This document shows, piece by piece, positions 33,253-46,237 of a stretch of 64,000 nucleotides of DNA (within the stretch, counting starts at the first letter, position 1; each line of letters opens with the position of its first letter). The translations under genes were made by a program, and so were the position numbers. Below the pieces are notes generated by a model. That model did no database searches and had not been told where the DNA came from. It worked only from the letters and a program-made list of their open reading frames with translations. This DNA comes from Rhea pennata (taxonomy: Eukaryota > Chordata > Aves > Rheiformes > Rheidae), in contig NC_084663.1 of the NCBI RefSeq assembly GCF_028389875.1, forward strand, positions 117,265,801-117,329,800, read 5' to 3'.

Positions 33253-33277
33253 CTCTCCAAGTGTGAAACTTGGAGAG
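33253..33277. repeat. Short inverted repeat (10-bp arms)
   Basis: CTCTCCAAGT and ACTTGGAGAG flank a five-base loop. It is short enough to be chance. Confidence 0.6.
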
Positions 33278-33342
33278 ACTAATCTTTGTAAGCTTTTATG
33301 TGAGTGTGCTGCAAGAGCTATGAGAATTTGATGGAAGAATGG

Positions 33343-33372
33343 GATGAACTGTGTTTTGATGAACTGTGTTTT
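33343..33372 (+). repeat. Two perfect copies of a 15-bp unit
   Basis: GATGAACTGTGTTTT is repeated head to tail at 33343-33357 and 33358-33372. Confidence 0.9.
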
Positions 33373-34400
33373 GACTGAGTTGGATGAACCTTAGGTCTGC
33401 AGCAGAATCGTGTCCTTCCTGTGCTTTTATCACGCTGTCTTGCTTTGTTCTCTGTTGGTACTCCCCTTTGTGCCTTTTCTTTACTACCCTCCTTACAAAT
33501 CTCTTCATCTCTTCACTACTTCTTCTTCTTTTTTTTTTTTCTTTCCCCTACCTTATCTTTCTTGAGAAAACAAGTCTCCTGAGGTCATAGAGTTCAGAGT
33601 TTCTCTTCGTAGTAGTCAGTCTGCTGCCACCTCACAATTTTACTGAGTAAGGATTATACTACTACAAACCAACAGAATTGTACTTGCATGTATAACTGGG
33701 CACTGATAAGTAGTTAGCATATTTAAAAACTTGCAAATGCGAGGGGTTTTAAGGAGTCCAGTAGGCTTGTTTTCATAGCCATCTTCACTTTCCTTTTGAC
33801 TCAACTCAAAAGTCCTTTTTTTTTTGCAGATCTATTATGTTGTGAAATTAGTGTTTTATGACAAGTTTTCAATTTGATTTCTTGCTAGCTGAAGAGAGCA
33901 CTGCAACCTTAATGCGCCTTGTAAAGCATTTTCCTGATTACTAAGTACTGAAAAACAGATGACTTCTGAAATATCCATATGGGAGAAGTTTTGTAATCTA
34001 CAGTGAATAAACCTGACCATACTGCCGATTTGTAACCTGCAGTAAATAAACCATTAGTACTAACAATAATGTTAATGTTCTTAGCCTCTTTAATGAAAGG
34101 AATTTTTATCCTGGAAAGAGGTATTAAAAGATTTAAGTCCAGCAAAATCACTCTTTTCAGGATTAACTGTACAAACTTCGTCATGTACAAAATAAGCATA
34201 ACAAAGTAGCCTGCTCTCCAAATTAAGTATGAAAAATGCCGGTTACTGCATATGCTGTCCTTTCCCTTTAACATCTCCGTTTTTAAGAGAAGACATGTTG
34301 TTAGCTAAAGAATATGTATGCACTAATAGTGAGTACATCTACTCTAACTGCTTGAGATATGTATCTTTTTTAAAAGTGTTCTATCTTCTGTATCTACTGA

Positions 34401-34422
34401 TTTTTTTTTTGGGGGGGGGGGG
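34401..34422 (+). repeat. T10-G12 homopolymer junction
   Basis: Ten T followed directly by twelve G in AT-rich intron. The length is uncertain for technical reasons. Confidence 0.85.
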
Positions 34423-37400
34423 CGGAGAAGGGGGTTTATGTGTGTCCTTCTTATGCATAGGCTTGAAATAATTCTCCATCCTTGGCAGAAATGCAGATGG
34501 TTTGTAGCCTGGTACTTTGGCACTATGTTTGAATGATCCTTATTGCTCCTTAACTGCTTGGAGGTTAGAAAGTGCTGCTGTGGGATAGTGTCTCCAATAT
34601 CCAGCTTGTTTTGACAAAAACTGAAATCTGTTCCAATAAAAACTTACTTCCACCTGTGAGACTTCTTTTTGTAGTAAGGAAAACCTTAGGCAACTTCGTT
34701 CAGTGCATGTTTTGAGGGAGTCTGAGTTGCACAGATACTTGTACTTCTGCTCTAGTGAAAAATATGGAAAGCTTTAATTTTTTGTCATTTAATAATTTTC
34801 TTTGCCTTTAAACTTTTGACTACCACTGCCAATATATTCAGTAAGATGATTCCTGTGCTCCTATCTTAACATTTGAATAATCTTTCACCCCTACCAAGGA
34901 CTGAAACTTTTGGGGCTTATATTTTTTGGTAGGATGTGTGGGGGGGTTATATGAGATGAAGGAGGCTGATTTATGTGGAGTTGATGGAATGCATGCTTAT
35001 GTTCTTCTAAAAGGGAAACCTTTACTATTTCATCTTGCAAAATATTTTGTCTTGCCATTTCTTTATTGCATATAACAATTGCCTAGTTTTGTGGACACAT
35101 TTGAAATGTTTTTGCTCTTTTATGAGGGGTACTTTGGTACTGGGTACTTTGGAGGAGAATAGGTATCCTTGCTGGACCAAGCAAACAGGAAAAATAGAAG
35201 TTTATTTTGAGATAATAGCCTGCCTTATGCAGTTGGGCCCCTTTTCTTTCAGTTCATTAGTGAGTTCTTAAACATATTTTAAATAGGAGACATTACCACT
35301 AGCAATTCAGTTTTTAACACCTTTAATTCCTTGTTTAAGCTTTATGCAGTTTTTGTTTACCTGGCATTGTAGGAGATGCCTTTTTCTTCCACTATGTAAT
35401 GTCTGATAAACAACCTTTCCAGTATAAGATAATATCTTAATTTTACAAATGCCCAAGGGTCTGTGCTGCTTTGAGAATCTGTTTAACACTATGTGAAAAA
35501 CAGCACAGGAAGTTTTTGTATCTGTTCATCCAGCACTTGCATTTTTTTCCTAATAAAACTGCTATTTAAAGTGCTATTTTATCTTTCATTGTCAGCTAGG
35601 TCTTTGGAAGCGTATTTATGTTAAGTGGTATATTACTGTCCTTAAGTAGCATCAGATTTGTCATTGGAAGAAACTTCCCCCCCCGCCCCGCCCTGCCTTC
35701 CTTCCAGAAGGCTTATGTGTCAAACAGCATAGCATTGCTTTAGTTGAGCTGGTTTTAAAAGAAAATATTTCACTTTGCATACTTTCCGTAAAGCTGAGAT
35801 CCGTTGATCTTGCTCATAGCAAGGAAAGAGTTCCAAATCTTAGAACAAAGAGGAAAATATACTGTGCTAAGTAAATTAAATGGTCTGCTTCTTAAAAGAA
35901 ATGAAGCTTCAATAACTCATTCCTTGGGTAAGTTGATAGCTTCAGGCTCGAGTGTATTCTCTGTATTCCCTTGGAAAATACTATTTGTATTGTTTTATGG
36001 CTAAAGTTCTCTAAATATTCTACTGGAGGGGTCTGTCTCCAGGTGCTCTTCAATCTGAGAGAGATTAAAGAGGATTACTGAATCCCGTGTAACATGTACT
36101 GCTTATTGTGTGGGTGTCATACCTGGAAGTAGAAAAGAGGCACTATCCTCTTCTTTAGTCTCTTTTTTTAAGCTCAGTTTGTCAGTTTCCTTGACTAAAA
36201 TGTAGCCTTGGTAATTCGTTCACTCTGTTACCTTTTCAGAGTACTTTGGCTGAGCCTTTTAAAGCCTATTGTGTGCCAGATGAGTAGGAGCCAAAATTTG
36301 GTAATCTTTGTGAGAGTCAATTGACAAATACTTTTATTCAACAACTGCAGTTAATTTCATAATTCAGAACAGTTTTCGCTGTTCGTGCTTGTTATAGTTC
36401 TGTGTCATTTCATATGTAGCTTTTTGTATAGACTAGTATTTCCTAAAGGGTCAGGATTATCTACAGACATCATGCTGGTTTCCTTATAGTTAGCGTTCAG
36501 CAGTTTAACTGTTTACACTGATCCTTATAACAAGGATTTATCCTTACTGTTTTATGGTAAGTGACTGTGCACTCTGTTGTAGATATACCAACATATAGAC
36601 ATATATGAAGTATATATATAGTTTGTACTAAACGTAAAAAGCTATAAAATAATACATATAAATAATATATATTGCTTTTCATGAAGTCATAATGGCCAGA
36701 TAACTCTGGTGAATGCCATTCTTGCAGCTTTGGAGACTGTATGTGTATATTGGCTGCATAGGGCTGAGGATTTGCTGGCCTGTTCTGCGTCAGTGGCTTT
36801 ATAGGACAATAAAATCTTTTAGCTCAATATAAGTCTTTTCACCAACTCTTGAGAACTTTGTCAAGTGCTTGCTTAGTCAGTATAACCCTACAACAGTGGT
36901 TATAACTTTTTACAATGTATTTCTGTGCCCCCTTTCTCTTGGAAGCTCTCCAACTCTCTAGGGTTTGGTTTGCTACCTGCTTTATTCTTGCCCCAGAGAA
37001 CAAGCTTTTTCTCAGAACATTCTGCTCAGTAGTGTTCGGGAATTCACTGATAAGTGATTTCCCTTTGCTTTTCAAAAACAAAACAAAACAAAAACAAACA
37101 AAAAGGAGAGCAAGTCTTTGCTCTTCACCTTCACTGATTTTTGGATCTCTTCTGTCTGTAAATTTGTCCATTTTGTTTCATTAATGCTGCTTTGAATTTC
37201 TGGAAGGGATGATGTTGGCAGTTAGCAAATGAAAAGGTGGAAGAGAGATCTGAAGTAACCTGAGAACTGTTTTTAATGTATGGCCTTGTCAGAATTGTAA
37301 CATTAAACAAAGGAAAAGAGTAGAATACATCGTTTTATTTTAGGTGGTGGTGTGCTCTAGGATTGCAAGTTTAGTGTGTTGTATGACTACTGTAGAATCT

Positions 37401-40400
37401 ACATCTTTCAAGCCTTGCTGTGTTTGAAATAAAAATGAGACTTCAGATGCAGCTGAGAACAAACATAAAAGCTCAAAAGGTTTCAAAACATCCTGTTTCT
37501 CGTGATCTTTATATGCAGTTATGGCCCCGATGCTTTTAACTGATCTTTGCTATCTGCTACTAGACCTTAAGCAGGATACTTCTAGTTCCACTGAGGAGAC
37601 AGGCTTTCAGCAAGGTGCAGGAAAGTTACTTAGGAGCTCGGTGGATGCTTCTGACCTACTTTGCTGATATCTTCAGGGCAGGTTCAAGGAATGCTTATAT
37701 GACTTTGCAGTGTCTCTTTCTGAGAGTTTTGCCTTGGAGTCGATGTGCTTAAATTGACATTATCAAGGAAATCACTATGATTAATTAGAAGAAGAAAAAT
37801 GAAGGACTATGCCATTGAGAATGACTGCTGTCAACCTCTGTCTGAACAGCAGAATCAAGAGTGACCAGAAGAAAGGCAAATAACAGCAATGTTTGCCTCT
37901 GAGACATAATAAATGTTTGTTCCTGCATCTGAAAGTGCTCCTAATGTCTTTCCAAAGAGTTGTAGTGGTGGAGATATGAAGAGATTCTGAACAGAAGGAA
38001 CATGAGATGTTGGCTACTTCAGCCAAATAGCTATGTGGGTTGACACAACTAGGGAGATGCAGATATGCTCTGATAGACACTGAATAACTTTCCCTAATAA
38101 AGCACTGTTTTAAAAACCTTCTTTGTGCCTTCTCTTATATCACCAACTCTTGCCCAACTCTGATCCAATAAGTCTTTTTATGTTATGGTTTGGCACGGGG
38201 TGGGAGGGCTGGGAACGGACACATAGATCCTGAACACTCTCAACTTATGTTTATGCTGATTCCAGGAACTGAGAAGAAACAACAGGCTTTTCTTTTCCTT
38301 CCTTCTTACCATTCCCCCAGTGTAACTGTTGCTTTGGGGCAGAGATGGAGAAAGTCAGTGTGAATGGAGAATGTCAGTCTCTTCTTAGAATGATATTCTA
38401 ATACACAAATAACATAAAAGCTAACACCTGGATGATACAGAGCACTCAGGCTTTGTTGGACTACTTGTACTTTCCTTTGGCTAAGGCTGGACTCCAGACT
38501 TTGGCTACTTTCTCTTTTCTTCTAACTTCTAAGACAAGGTCATTGCTTAGTGATCATTGACCCATTGAGACTACCAGATATATGTATGTCATCGTAGTGA
38601 CAATATACATAGTGAGGAGATACCGATGTACTACTATTAAAACAACGGTTCTGAAATGAAACAGGGCTGTCTCATTTTGTGTTATGCAAATAGCAGAACC
38701 AATCTTCTTTAGCTGATTCTGTCACCGTTCAGTATAACTGTAAACCAGTACTTACTGGCAGTTGAGGTAACTGCTAAAGTTCATGTTTGTGAAACAAAAT
38801 AAACTTGGAAGGTCTAAGAGAACATGATAGCTTCATATCTAGCAGTTATGTCATGCGTTTCCTCGTCCTCCTTACTGAATTTTCTTGAAGTTAATGCCGG
38901 GCTAACATTAAGGCTATCTTGCAGGTGTGGCATGTATTCCTAACTTAATTCTTATGTTTCAGATTTTTTTTTTTAGTATAGCAGACAAGTTTTGATAGGA
39001 GGAAAGTCAGAACTTGACAACTGTAATTGTGTTAATAAAACAACATTAAAAAAAAAGGAAGCAACTTGTTACATCTCCATAAGCAAAGACTACCCCCCCC
39101 AAAAAAAAAGGTGTAAATGCTAAGAAACTACAAAAAGCTCATTTTAAAAAGGAAAAAAGTAAATCAGAATTCTTATCCTACAAGATCTGGTGTTTGAGAA
39201 TAAAGTCAGCAAGCGTTAAAGTGAAAATAAAACACTATTTTTATTCTACTTCTTAACTCAATTGGTTCTAAAATCCTTATTACGTACTGGATTTTCCATC
39301 ACTTAAAATCTTTTTAAATTGAAGTCAGTAATCTCTTTAAAAAGATACTGTAATTCAGTTGCAATTTACTAGAATTACTGGATGAAATGCCATCCTGATT
39401 AAAAAAAATAAATATATGTATGTGCAAGAGTAGAAAGCTATTCAAATTGTGCTAGCTAGACCATTTGAATGATCTTATCATTGTGGCCTCTGCTTGCCTT
39501 CCTTCTGATACTAATTCCATTTGATTAGATTTGGAACACCTTAAAAGAGAGACTTTTGGTTTGCATATATATCCCTTACTATCCTGAAGTATTTTAACTG
39601 TAGAGCGTGGGAGGGATTTGAGTACTGCTGGTAATAGGTAGTAATCAACTTTTCTTGCATGGGAATAGAAGCAGGAGGTAATCATATGAAAAGATATATG
39701 GTTCTTTAACATATCGTTTCCAATGTTATCATTTGGCTTCTGTGCTACTTGTAATATCTATGTGCAAAATATATTCTGGTCATTAATGATCAGACTGAAT
39801 TAGATTTCTGTTTCAAGTTACACGTTTGAATTTTACCTTGAATATGATGCTTTTCTCCCATAGCTTTCTCAGCTTTGAAATGAGGATTTTTCTCATTTGC
39901 TTTTGAAGGATGGTATTAATGCTAATAAAGTTATGTAATTGACACTTTTTCTTTTTTAAATTACTAAATAATTTCTGGAGATTAAAGCGCTGAAAAAATA
40001 GTCTTGTGTTTTTATTAAACAGAAAACAGAGCTCCTTGCTTACTGGTTAAATTAACAGATACTAATATGAATGTGTACAGGTCAGTTCCACAAATGAGAA
40101 ATACCTTCATCTAGAAGCATGTAGGTTAATATAGCCTGGAAAACTGAATAATGTTTTGATGAAAGACAAATTCTGGAAAAAAGCAAGCCAGTGATTAGTC
40201 TGGATGGCAAAAAAAAGAAAAAGTCTAGTATATAGGTCTTAAGAAAACTTGTCTGGGAACGCTGGGAGCCTTGAAGAGGTCTAATTTGACCAAGAATGTC
40301 CTTCGTAACCTTTCTCTTGAAGTTTGACTCTGGGGTTCTGAAGTAATAAAATGTGCTTTGGACAATGTTCCTAATACAGTATTTCAGCAAAAGGAGACAA

Positions 40401-40951
40401 AAATCTGATAGTTCCTGCAAGCAGTTGTGGAGGACCTCCCTACAAAAGCATTTAAAGGATCACTAAGAAAGATAAAGCGATACAGCAAGAAAATAAGCAG
40501 TGTTCTTAACTGCTTGCAAGTTCATTGTACACGCAAGTACCGTTCTTGTCCTTAGTCTGTGGCTTATACCACAACTATTGACATCAGGTTGATAAAAGTC
40601 TCCATTTCTCATGTTCTCATTAAGAAAGAAGGTTGGTTTTTTAAATCTGTTTGTCCCTTGAGTTGTCCTGAACACAGGAAAGGGAAGAATGCTTTGGTAC
40701 TACATCTGTTTGCTGAGGTTTTTTAGTCTTTTTTTTTTGTTGTTGTTGTCAGCTTATTCTTTCTGCTTTCCATAGCAGAAGATAGATACTATGAGTATGA
40801 AAGTGATCCTCTCAGCGGTTTGAATGCTGCCACAAGAATTTGAAAAGCATTTGCAATAGTGACAAGCCTTGTTAAGCTCCTTCTGGTCCTTGGCAAAAAG
40901 TAAAAGAAACACTAGAAATTCTTAACATTTGTGAGCGTGTTTACATTTTTT

Positions 40952-40981
40952 TATACATACATACATATATATATATATATT
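40952..40981 (+). repeat. (CATA)n/(TA)n microsatellite
   Basis: ATACATACATACATA passes into about eight TA units. Confidence 0.9.
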
Positions 40982-43900
40982 ATTTTTTTCCCTGTAACTG
41001 TAAAGAGCTGAAGCACTGAAAAGTTTGGCTGCAACTGGTGACTGTATTAGTCATCTTATCTCCAAAGAGCAAGAATCAGACTCCCTGTATCTTAATTTCT
41101 TAATATCTTAGATTATTTTTGGTTTTGGATATCTATCTAATATAATCAGGCTTTACTGAAACTGTTGGAGTCCTTTTATTAGCAGAAATTAAAAGATATT
41201 CCAAGGTAAGGTAACATGGGGAAAACAACAAAATCTATTGTTAGTCTGTAATATTCTCACATGACATCCTGCTTGAGGTATCTGTAAGAATTTGGATTTC
41301 TTTAAAAGGATGTATTTTTAATCTGTTTTTTTTTCCTGTGGGAGGAGAAACATGACTGATAAATTGCCTCAAGGACTACTTTTTGGATTGTATGCCCAAG
41401 CTATCTTGTGGATGATTCCTTAGGAATAGAAATGTTGTGCTGCATTTTAAGCAAAATAAAAATAGCTCTTCCCCTCCCCCCTGCCCCAAATCAGATGTGT
41501 CCATATAAAGACACACAGCACAGAAATAGCTAAATCACTCTTAATTTATATCTCCTATGGCTTTATTGCAGTTTTCTATGAAACTTGTCCCTAGGAGAGT
41601 GCAGGCATCTTTAAAAAGAAACCAGAACAAAGTTTTGAGTCACACTGTTAATGTCCATATATAATTAGCAGTGAAGGGAGTTTTCATACATGTCTGACTT
41701 TTATGTGTGGGTGTTCATGGTATAGTTATTCTCAATCTGACCACTTTCCAAGGGAAAAACATAGATAAGACATACATCAGTAATTAAATTTAGATATAAT
41801 TTGGGCTTATCTACATATGGAATTAGTCTCTAAGTTTAAATTTTAGAATGAATAACTTTTAGTTAAGAAAGCTCTACTTTTAAATTTAAGGCTTTTTAAA
41901 TGCATAGAGGAGCAGAATTTTGGAAGAGTACTTTTTGTATATAGAGAAGAGGGTTGGTTTATGAGAAAAGAATGAATCATTTAGAGTGAGGGAAGTGAAA
42001 TAAAAAGTATTACTGGGCTTATCTAGAAAGGTGTAAGTTGACAATTGAGGAGAGCATTAACATCTGAGATGGCTGGGCATTTCCTCATGTCTTCCTCCCT
42101 CAACCTTGGATGCAAGCCAGTTTTTCTTGAAAATTAATGTATGCATTTCACGTGTGTATTTTAATGCTCTATGCATATGTCCGAGTAATCGTATAGAACA
42201 CAAAAGTTTGATCATCCTTTCTTTTCATCTTGCTGAATGCCTGTGTCCTAGTTCACATCCATACGCCAGCATGACACCTCATCAGTCCCCACACTCATCC
42301 GTGGGAAAAACCTTCTTGTGCCCTTCTCTAGGTCTGTGAGAAATCATGGATGGGAGGATTTTATTTATTCTGGTAGGACTGTCCCAAAAGAAGACCGTTA
42401 CTTACTCGTAACAACCTAGTACGATAACCATGAGTGGAAAAGAAATCAAATCTTTGGGCAACCAAGCTTCTAGCAGACTCCTCATCGATTACAGAGAGCA
42501 GAAGTAAATTAACAGATTGGCACTTGCAGGTCATTGGTCTCTTGGGCTGTTGCTTTTTTCGTTATGCCTCTTTCACGGGCCTGAGAAGACCTGTGCGTCC
42601 TGGTTGTGCGCAGAGCTTTGCAGGGTGAGGGCACATGCTATGCTTAGTGTGGGCACCGCGCTGTGAACTCGAAAGCTGGCATGTGTACCTTTTTGGGAGT
42701 GAAGTACAGAATTTGTGAATGATCTTAAAATTTAGTGGTTTATGTTGTATGCGGATTAGATGTATATCCCTCTGTTGTTTATAGATTGAGATGTACGTTA
42801 GAAGAAAGTATTTAACTGAGGGATCTCTTTCTTTTCAAGTGTCAGTGCAGTGATGGCTTAAGCTTTTTATGGACAAGTGAAGGCAAGTGGCCCAATGTTC
42901 TTTATTGCCCTTTCTAAAAGCAACACAAATAGCTGATGCATCTTTTGATTCTTGAGTCTCCAAAATAGACTCAACATTTGGAATGTTATTGAAGAACTCA
43001 TTGCTAGTGAAATTGTGTTTATGGCAAGAGTTTTAGCCTGATTTTCTAAGGAAACAGTGCTTAAAACTGACTGATGATGCCGTTGTGGTTCCCCATCTTG
43101 TTTCTCCTTCTTCCCCCTTCTTTTGAATGACTTCTGAACTGTTGGCCGATTCCAATTGAATTTACTGGAGAGTTAAACGCTGCCAAGATAACTAAGTTCC
43201 TGCAAATATCACGGAAAGCAGCAGTTAGAGAGAGAAAATTATTACTTTCCTGAAGGGAAAGGCACAGAGTTCAGATTACCCATTCTGTTTTTCTGCCAGC
43301 TTGCTGGTCAGTTGGTTCCTACAGAATTTTTGTTTTGCCACACTATGCGTTCATTCTTATCAGAGAGCTGTCAGAAAGGACAAAGAAGGTGGAGGAGTTA
43401 AGACTGTTGTGAGACTGGTAAAGATTAATATCAAAGGATGCAAAGATCTAGAGGAAACTGGATTCAATTAATGCTACTATTCATGGAACAAATTGTTACT
43501 CTTTTAAAGGAATGTTACAAACTGAAATGTGAATGCCTGCATTTCCATTACAAACAATTACATAGTTATAATAAATGTATAACATAATGACTATGCTAGG
43601 TGGTTTTCAGGTAAATAATACCCTGTCTGTATCCCAAAGAGCTTCAACACAAAAAACCCATGTAAACAAAAAATTACCAAGTCACTCAACTTTACAATGC
43701 TGTGAAATTCCTCTTTCAAATTTCTTAAAAACACTTTCATACCTAAAGAACCCTGAGCTGTTGGAATTAACTGTCCATAGTAGCAAAATTTGATTCCTGC
43801 AAAACTAGGGCCCTTGGCATCACCTCAGGTATATAAAATCAAACCCCTGGTTATGAAAGATAAGTTTTACACTGGCAATAAGCAGCAAATTTAAATTACT

Positions 43901-45611
43901 ATGTTTTACTGGAGTATGTTGATCTTTCCCTCTGTTTGCTTCCTGTTGTATGTCTGTCTGCAGTCTAGTTTATTTTGTTTTTTCCAGTGTCTCAAGTTTA
44001 AACATAACTTTGTGCTCTTTTTCTCTGTTTATACCACCACTATTTAATTTGCTTTTGGCCAACTCCCTCTTTCTTTTAGAAATCTTTTTATTCTTCAGAA
44101 CAGTTTTATGATTTCTTTGACATCCAGCCCAGGGTTAGTCTCAGGATTTCTTCCCTCATCCTCCCTCCCTATCTTCTCCCCTGCCTCTGATTTGTTCAAG
44201 GTAGGGGAGGAATAAGCTACCAGTTGCTTTGGAATACTAGTAAATTAGATAAGCATGTTTTCCCTTAAGTGGCTGAACTTCTTTGATCCTTTACTTACAC
44301 TCTTCTTTCCTGATATTTACAATATCTAAGTTTTCTTAGCTTGCAAATTGAGTGAATCCCTCCCTTGTACCTTCCCCCACCCCCAGACCCCCAAAGCCTC
44401 AAGAGCCTCTAGTTCTCTTCCTTTTCAAGTGAGTGTTTCATCTTTCTGTCTTTCTGCTTCTGTCCTCCCCTGGCTGCCCCCAGTGCTTTTCCTGTCCTGC
44501 ACGCTATGGGAAACTGAACTAGGAAGAGAATCTGTGCTCTACTGGTCTCTCTCCTGTTACCTTTTTAATGCTCTGAATGAGCGTACAGCTGTCTGTGCCC
44601 TAAGATTCAGTAGTATAGCTGTGGAGCTGGACGTTTGGAGAACTTGTTTTTTTCTTGGATTTGATTGGAGTTTTAAAAATCAGAAGCAAAATAATAGAGA
44701 TATTGACTACAGCAGCGTACAGTAGGAAAACATAAGCAAAGGTTGAAGAGTGTATTAGTTTAAGTTGGAAATGCTTTTGAAAGAATCATGCTATTTATTT
44801 AAAATCTATTCTGATAATACTTTGTCAGTATATATGTGAATTTGAGCTTTTGAGATAAAGCTTTCTTTGCATGAAATTGCTATGAGCTGTGTCACCTGGT
44901 ATTTGGAAGAAGGTTTCTGAGTCATGTGCTACACTTGATTGCTCTGCCAAATTATGTGCAAAATTTCATTTTTCCCCACTAGTTTTCTAAATTACAACTG
45001 ATGGGGAGACTGACTTACAAAAGTGATGTGGTTTTTTGCAGTGGCATCTGTCAAGCATATACATATAGTAGATTCCTAAGTTGGAAGTCAGGAGAGTATG
45101 TGGGAAGTGCGGAAGGGGGGATAGGGGCGGGGGGCAAACAAGAAATTCAGACAAAAGGAAATTGTTGATGCAAGTTAATGCCTTTTCTTAATGATATTGA
45201 TAAATTTCTGTCACTGTTCAAGCGGTCTAAATTATTCTCTTTCTGATTCTGTTTTCTTTTGCTTTTCTTCTGTTGCCTGGAAAACATGAGTGGAATCTAG
45301 CAGGACAAGAGGCTGCTCTTTCATTGTTTGTAGCTCTATTGCCGGTATTGTCTTCTTGACTCAGGCAGTTCATGTCACTCTTTATGTGAAGAAAGAAAAA
45401 TGTTTTTCTTTCTTTTTTTCTTTTAAAATTAAATTTCTAGACTCTGGAGTTTGCTTTTATTTGCAAAGTAAGCAGTGTTAAATTAAGAGTGTCTACCACC
45501 AACTAATATGTTTCTGCTTGCGATGTCACCTTTAACACTCTGTTAATTTGGATGGGCTTGTTAAGTTTGCTGGGTAATAACTGAGGTAAAGGAGTCTGGC
45601 AATCTAGATTC

Positions 45612-45634
45612 TTTTTTTTTTTTTTTTTTTTTTT
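45612..45634 (+). repeat. Poly-T (23 bases)
   Basis: Uninterrupted T23 about 0.55 kb before the ITSN1 start-codon exon. Nothing else retroposon-like is attached. Confidence 0.9.
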
Positions 45635-46177
45635 ATGTGCTTCTGCTGAACATAAAAGGTGACTAAGTAAGTAAGACAGTGCATTTCATAAACTTCTTTT
45701 TGTCAGGAGTTAAAAATGAATTACTGACAATATATGTTTTCAGCAGCTGGAAGCAGGGTCAATTTTGCCCTTAAATAGGAGTAGAGCTGTTACACCCAGT
45801 AAAGTAATGCAGCTTTGAGCAACACTTGCTTTGCTGTCACTGAGATACTGTGTGTTGTGGCTGACTTAACTCTGTTCTTTACTACATCACGGATTATTTT
45901 TAAATAAGGATAGCTTTTGAGGATTTCTTGAAACAAAATTGAAAGGTAGCTGTTTCCTAGTATGGAAACACACCTATGGATGTACAGAGTACTGCAAAAA
46001 TGAGCTCTTTAGTTTTCCTGTAAGTAACAGTTTTTGTAGCTAATATTTATATGAGACTGCTTCTTCATTGCCCTTATTTTTCCCATCCAAATCATTTATA
46101 TAGTGGTAAAGAAAATATACTGAAAATGGAAAATATTGTAATTGTTTGTGAATATCTGCTTTCCTTTTCTTTTTTAG

Positions 46178-46237
46178 GCACCTATTAACAAGCAAAAAGT
46201 GACTGAACCATGGCTCAGTTTCCAACACCTTTTGGGG
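46178..46237 (+). CDS. ITSN1: ITSN1 exon 2 with start codon at 46210
   Basis: The acceptor is CTTTTTTAG. The exon has a 32-base 5' leader, then ATG at 46210 in the context GAACCATGG, and in-frame TGA at 46204-46206. It encodes [10 protein letters not shown](partial) and ends GGGG|GTAAGT in phase 1. Only 28 coding bases are present. Confidence 0.95.

Larger units (their letters stand above)
15351..46177 (+). other. ITSN1 intron 1, main part (about 31 kb)
   Basis: Long AT-rich intron between the leader exon and the start-codon exon. I find no coding exon, RNA gene or intact transposon on either strand. It holds only simple repeats, short duplications and one palindrome (separate entries), plus a stretch near 42.38-42.66 kb that looks unlike its surroundings. 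Alternative first exons cannot be excluded by eye. Confidence 0.75.

Noticed and set aside
20579..33372. CRISPR-like array from short direct repeats
   Set aside because: The direct repeats are two-copy tandem units or microsatellites with no spacers; the window is vertebrate DNA.
44348..44725. 125-codon open frame on the plus strand
   Set aside because: Inside ITSN1 intron 1 in pyrimidine-rich DNA; Ser/Pro/Leu/Cys-rich translation with no domain.
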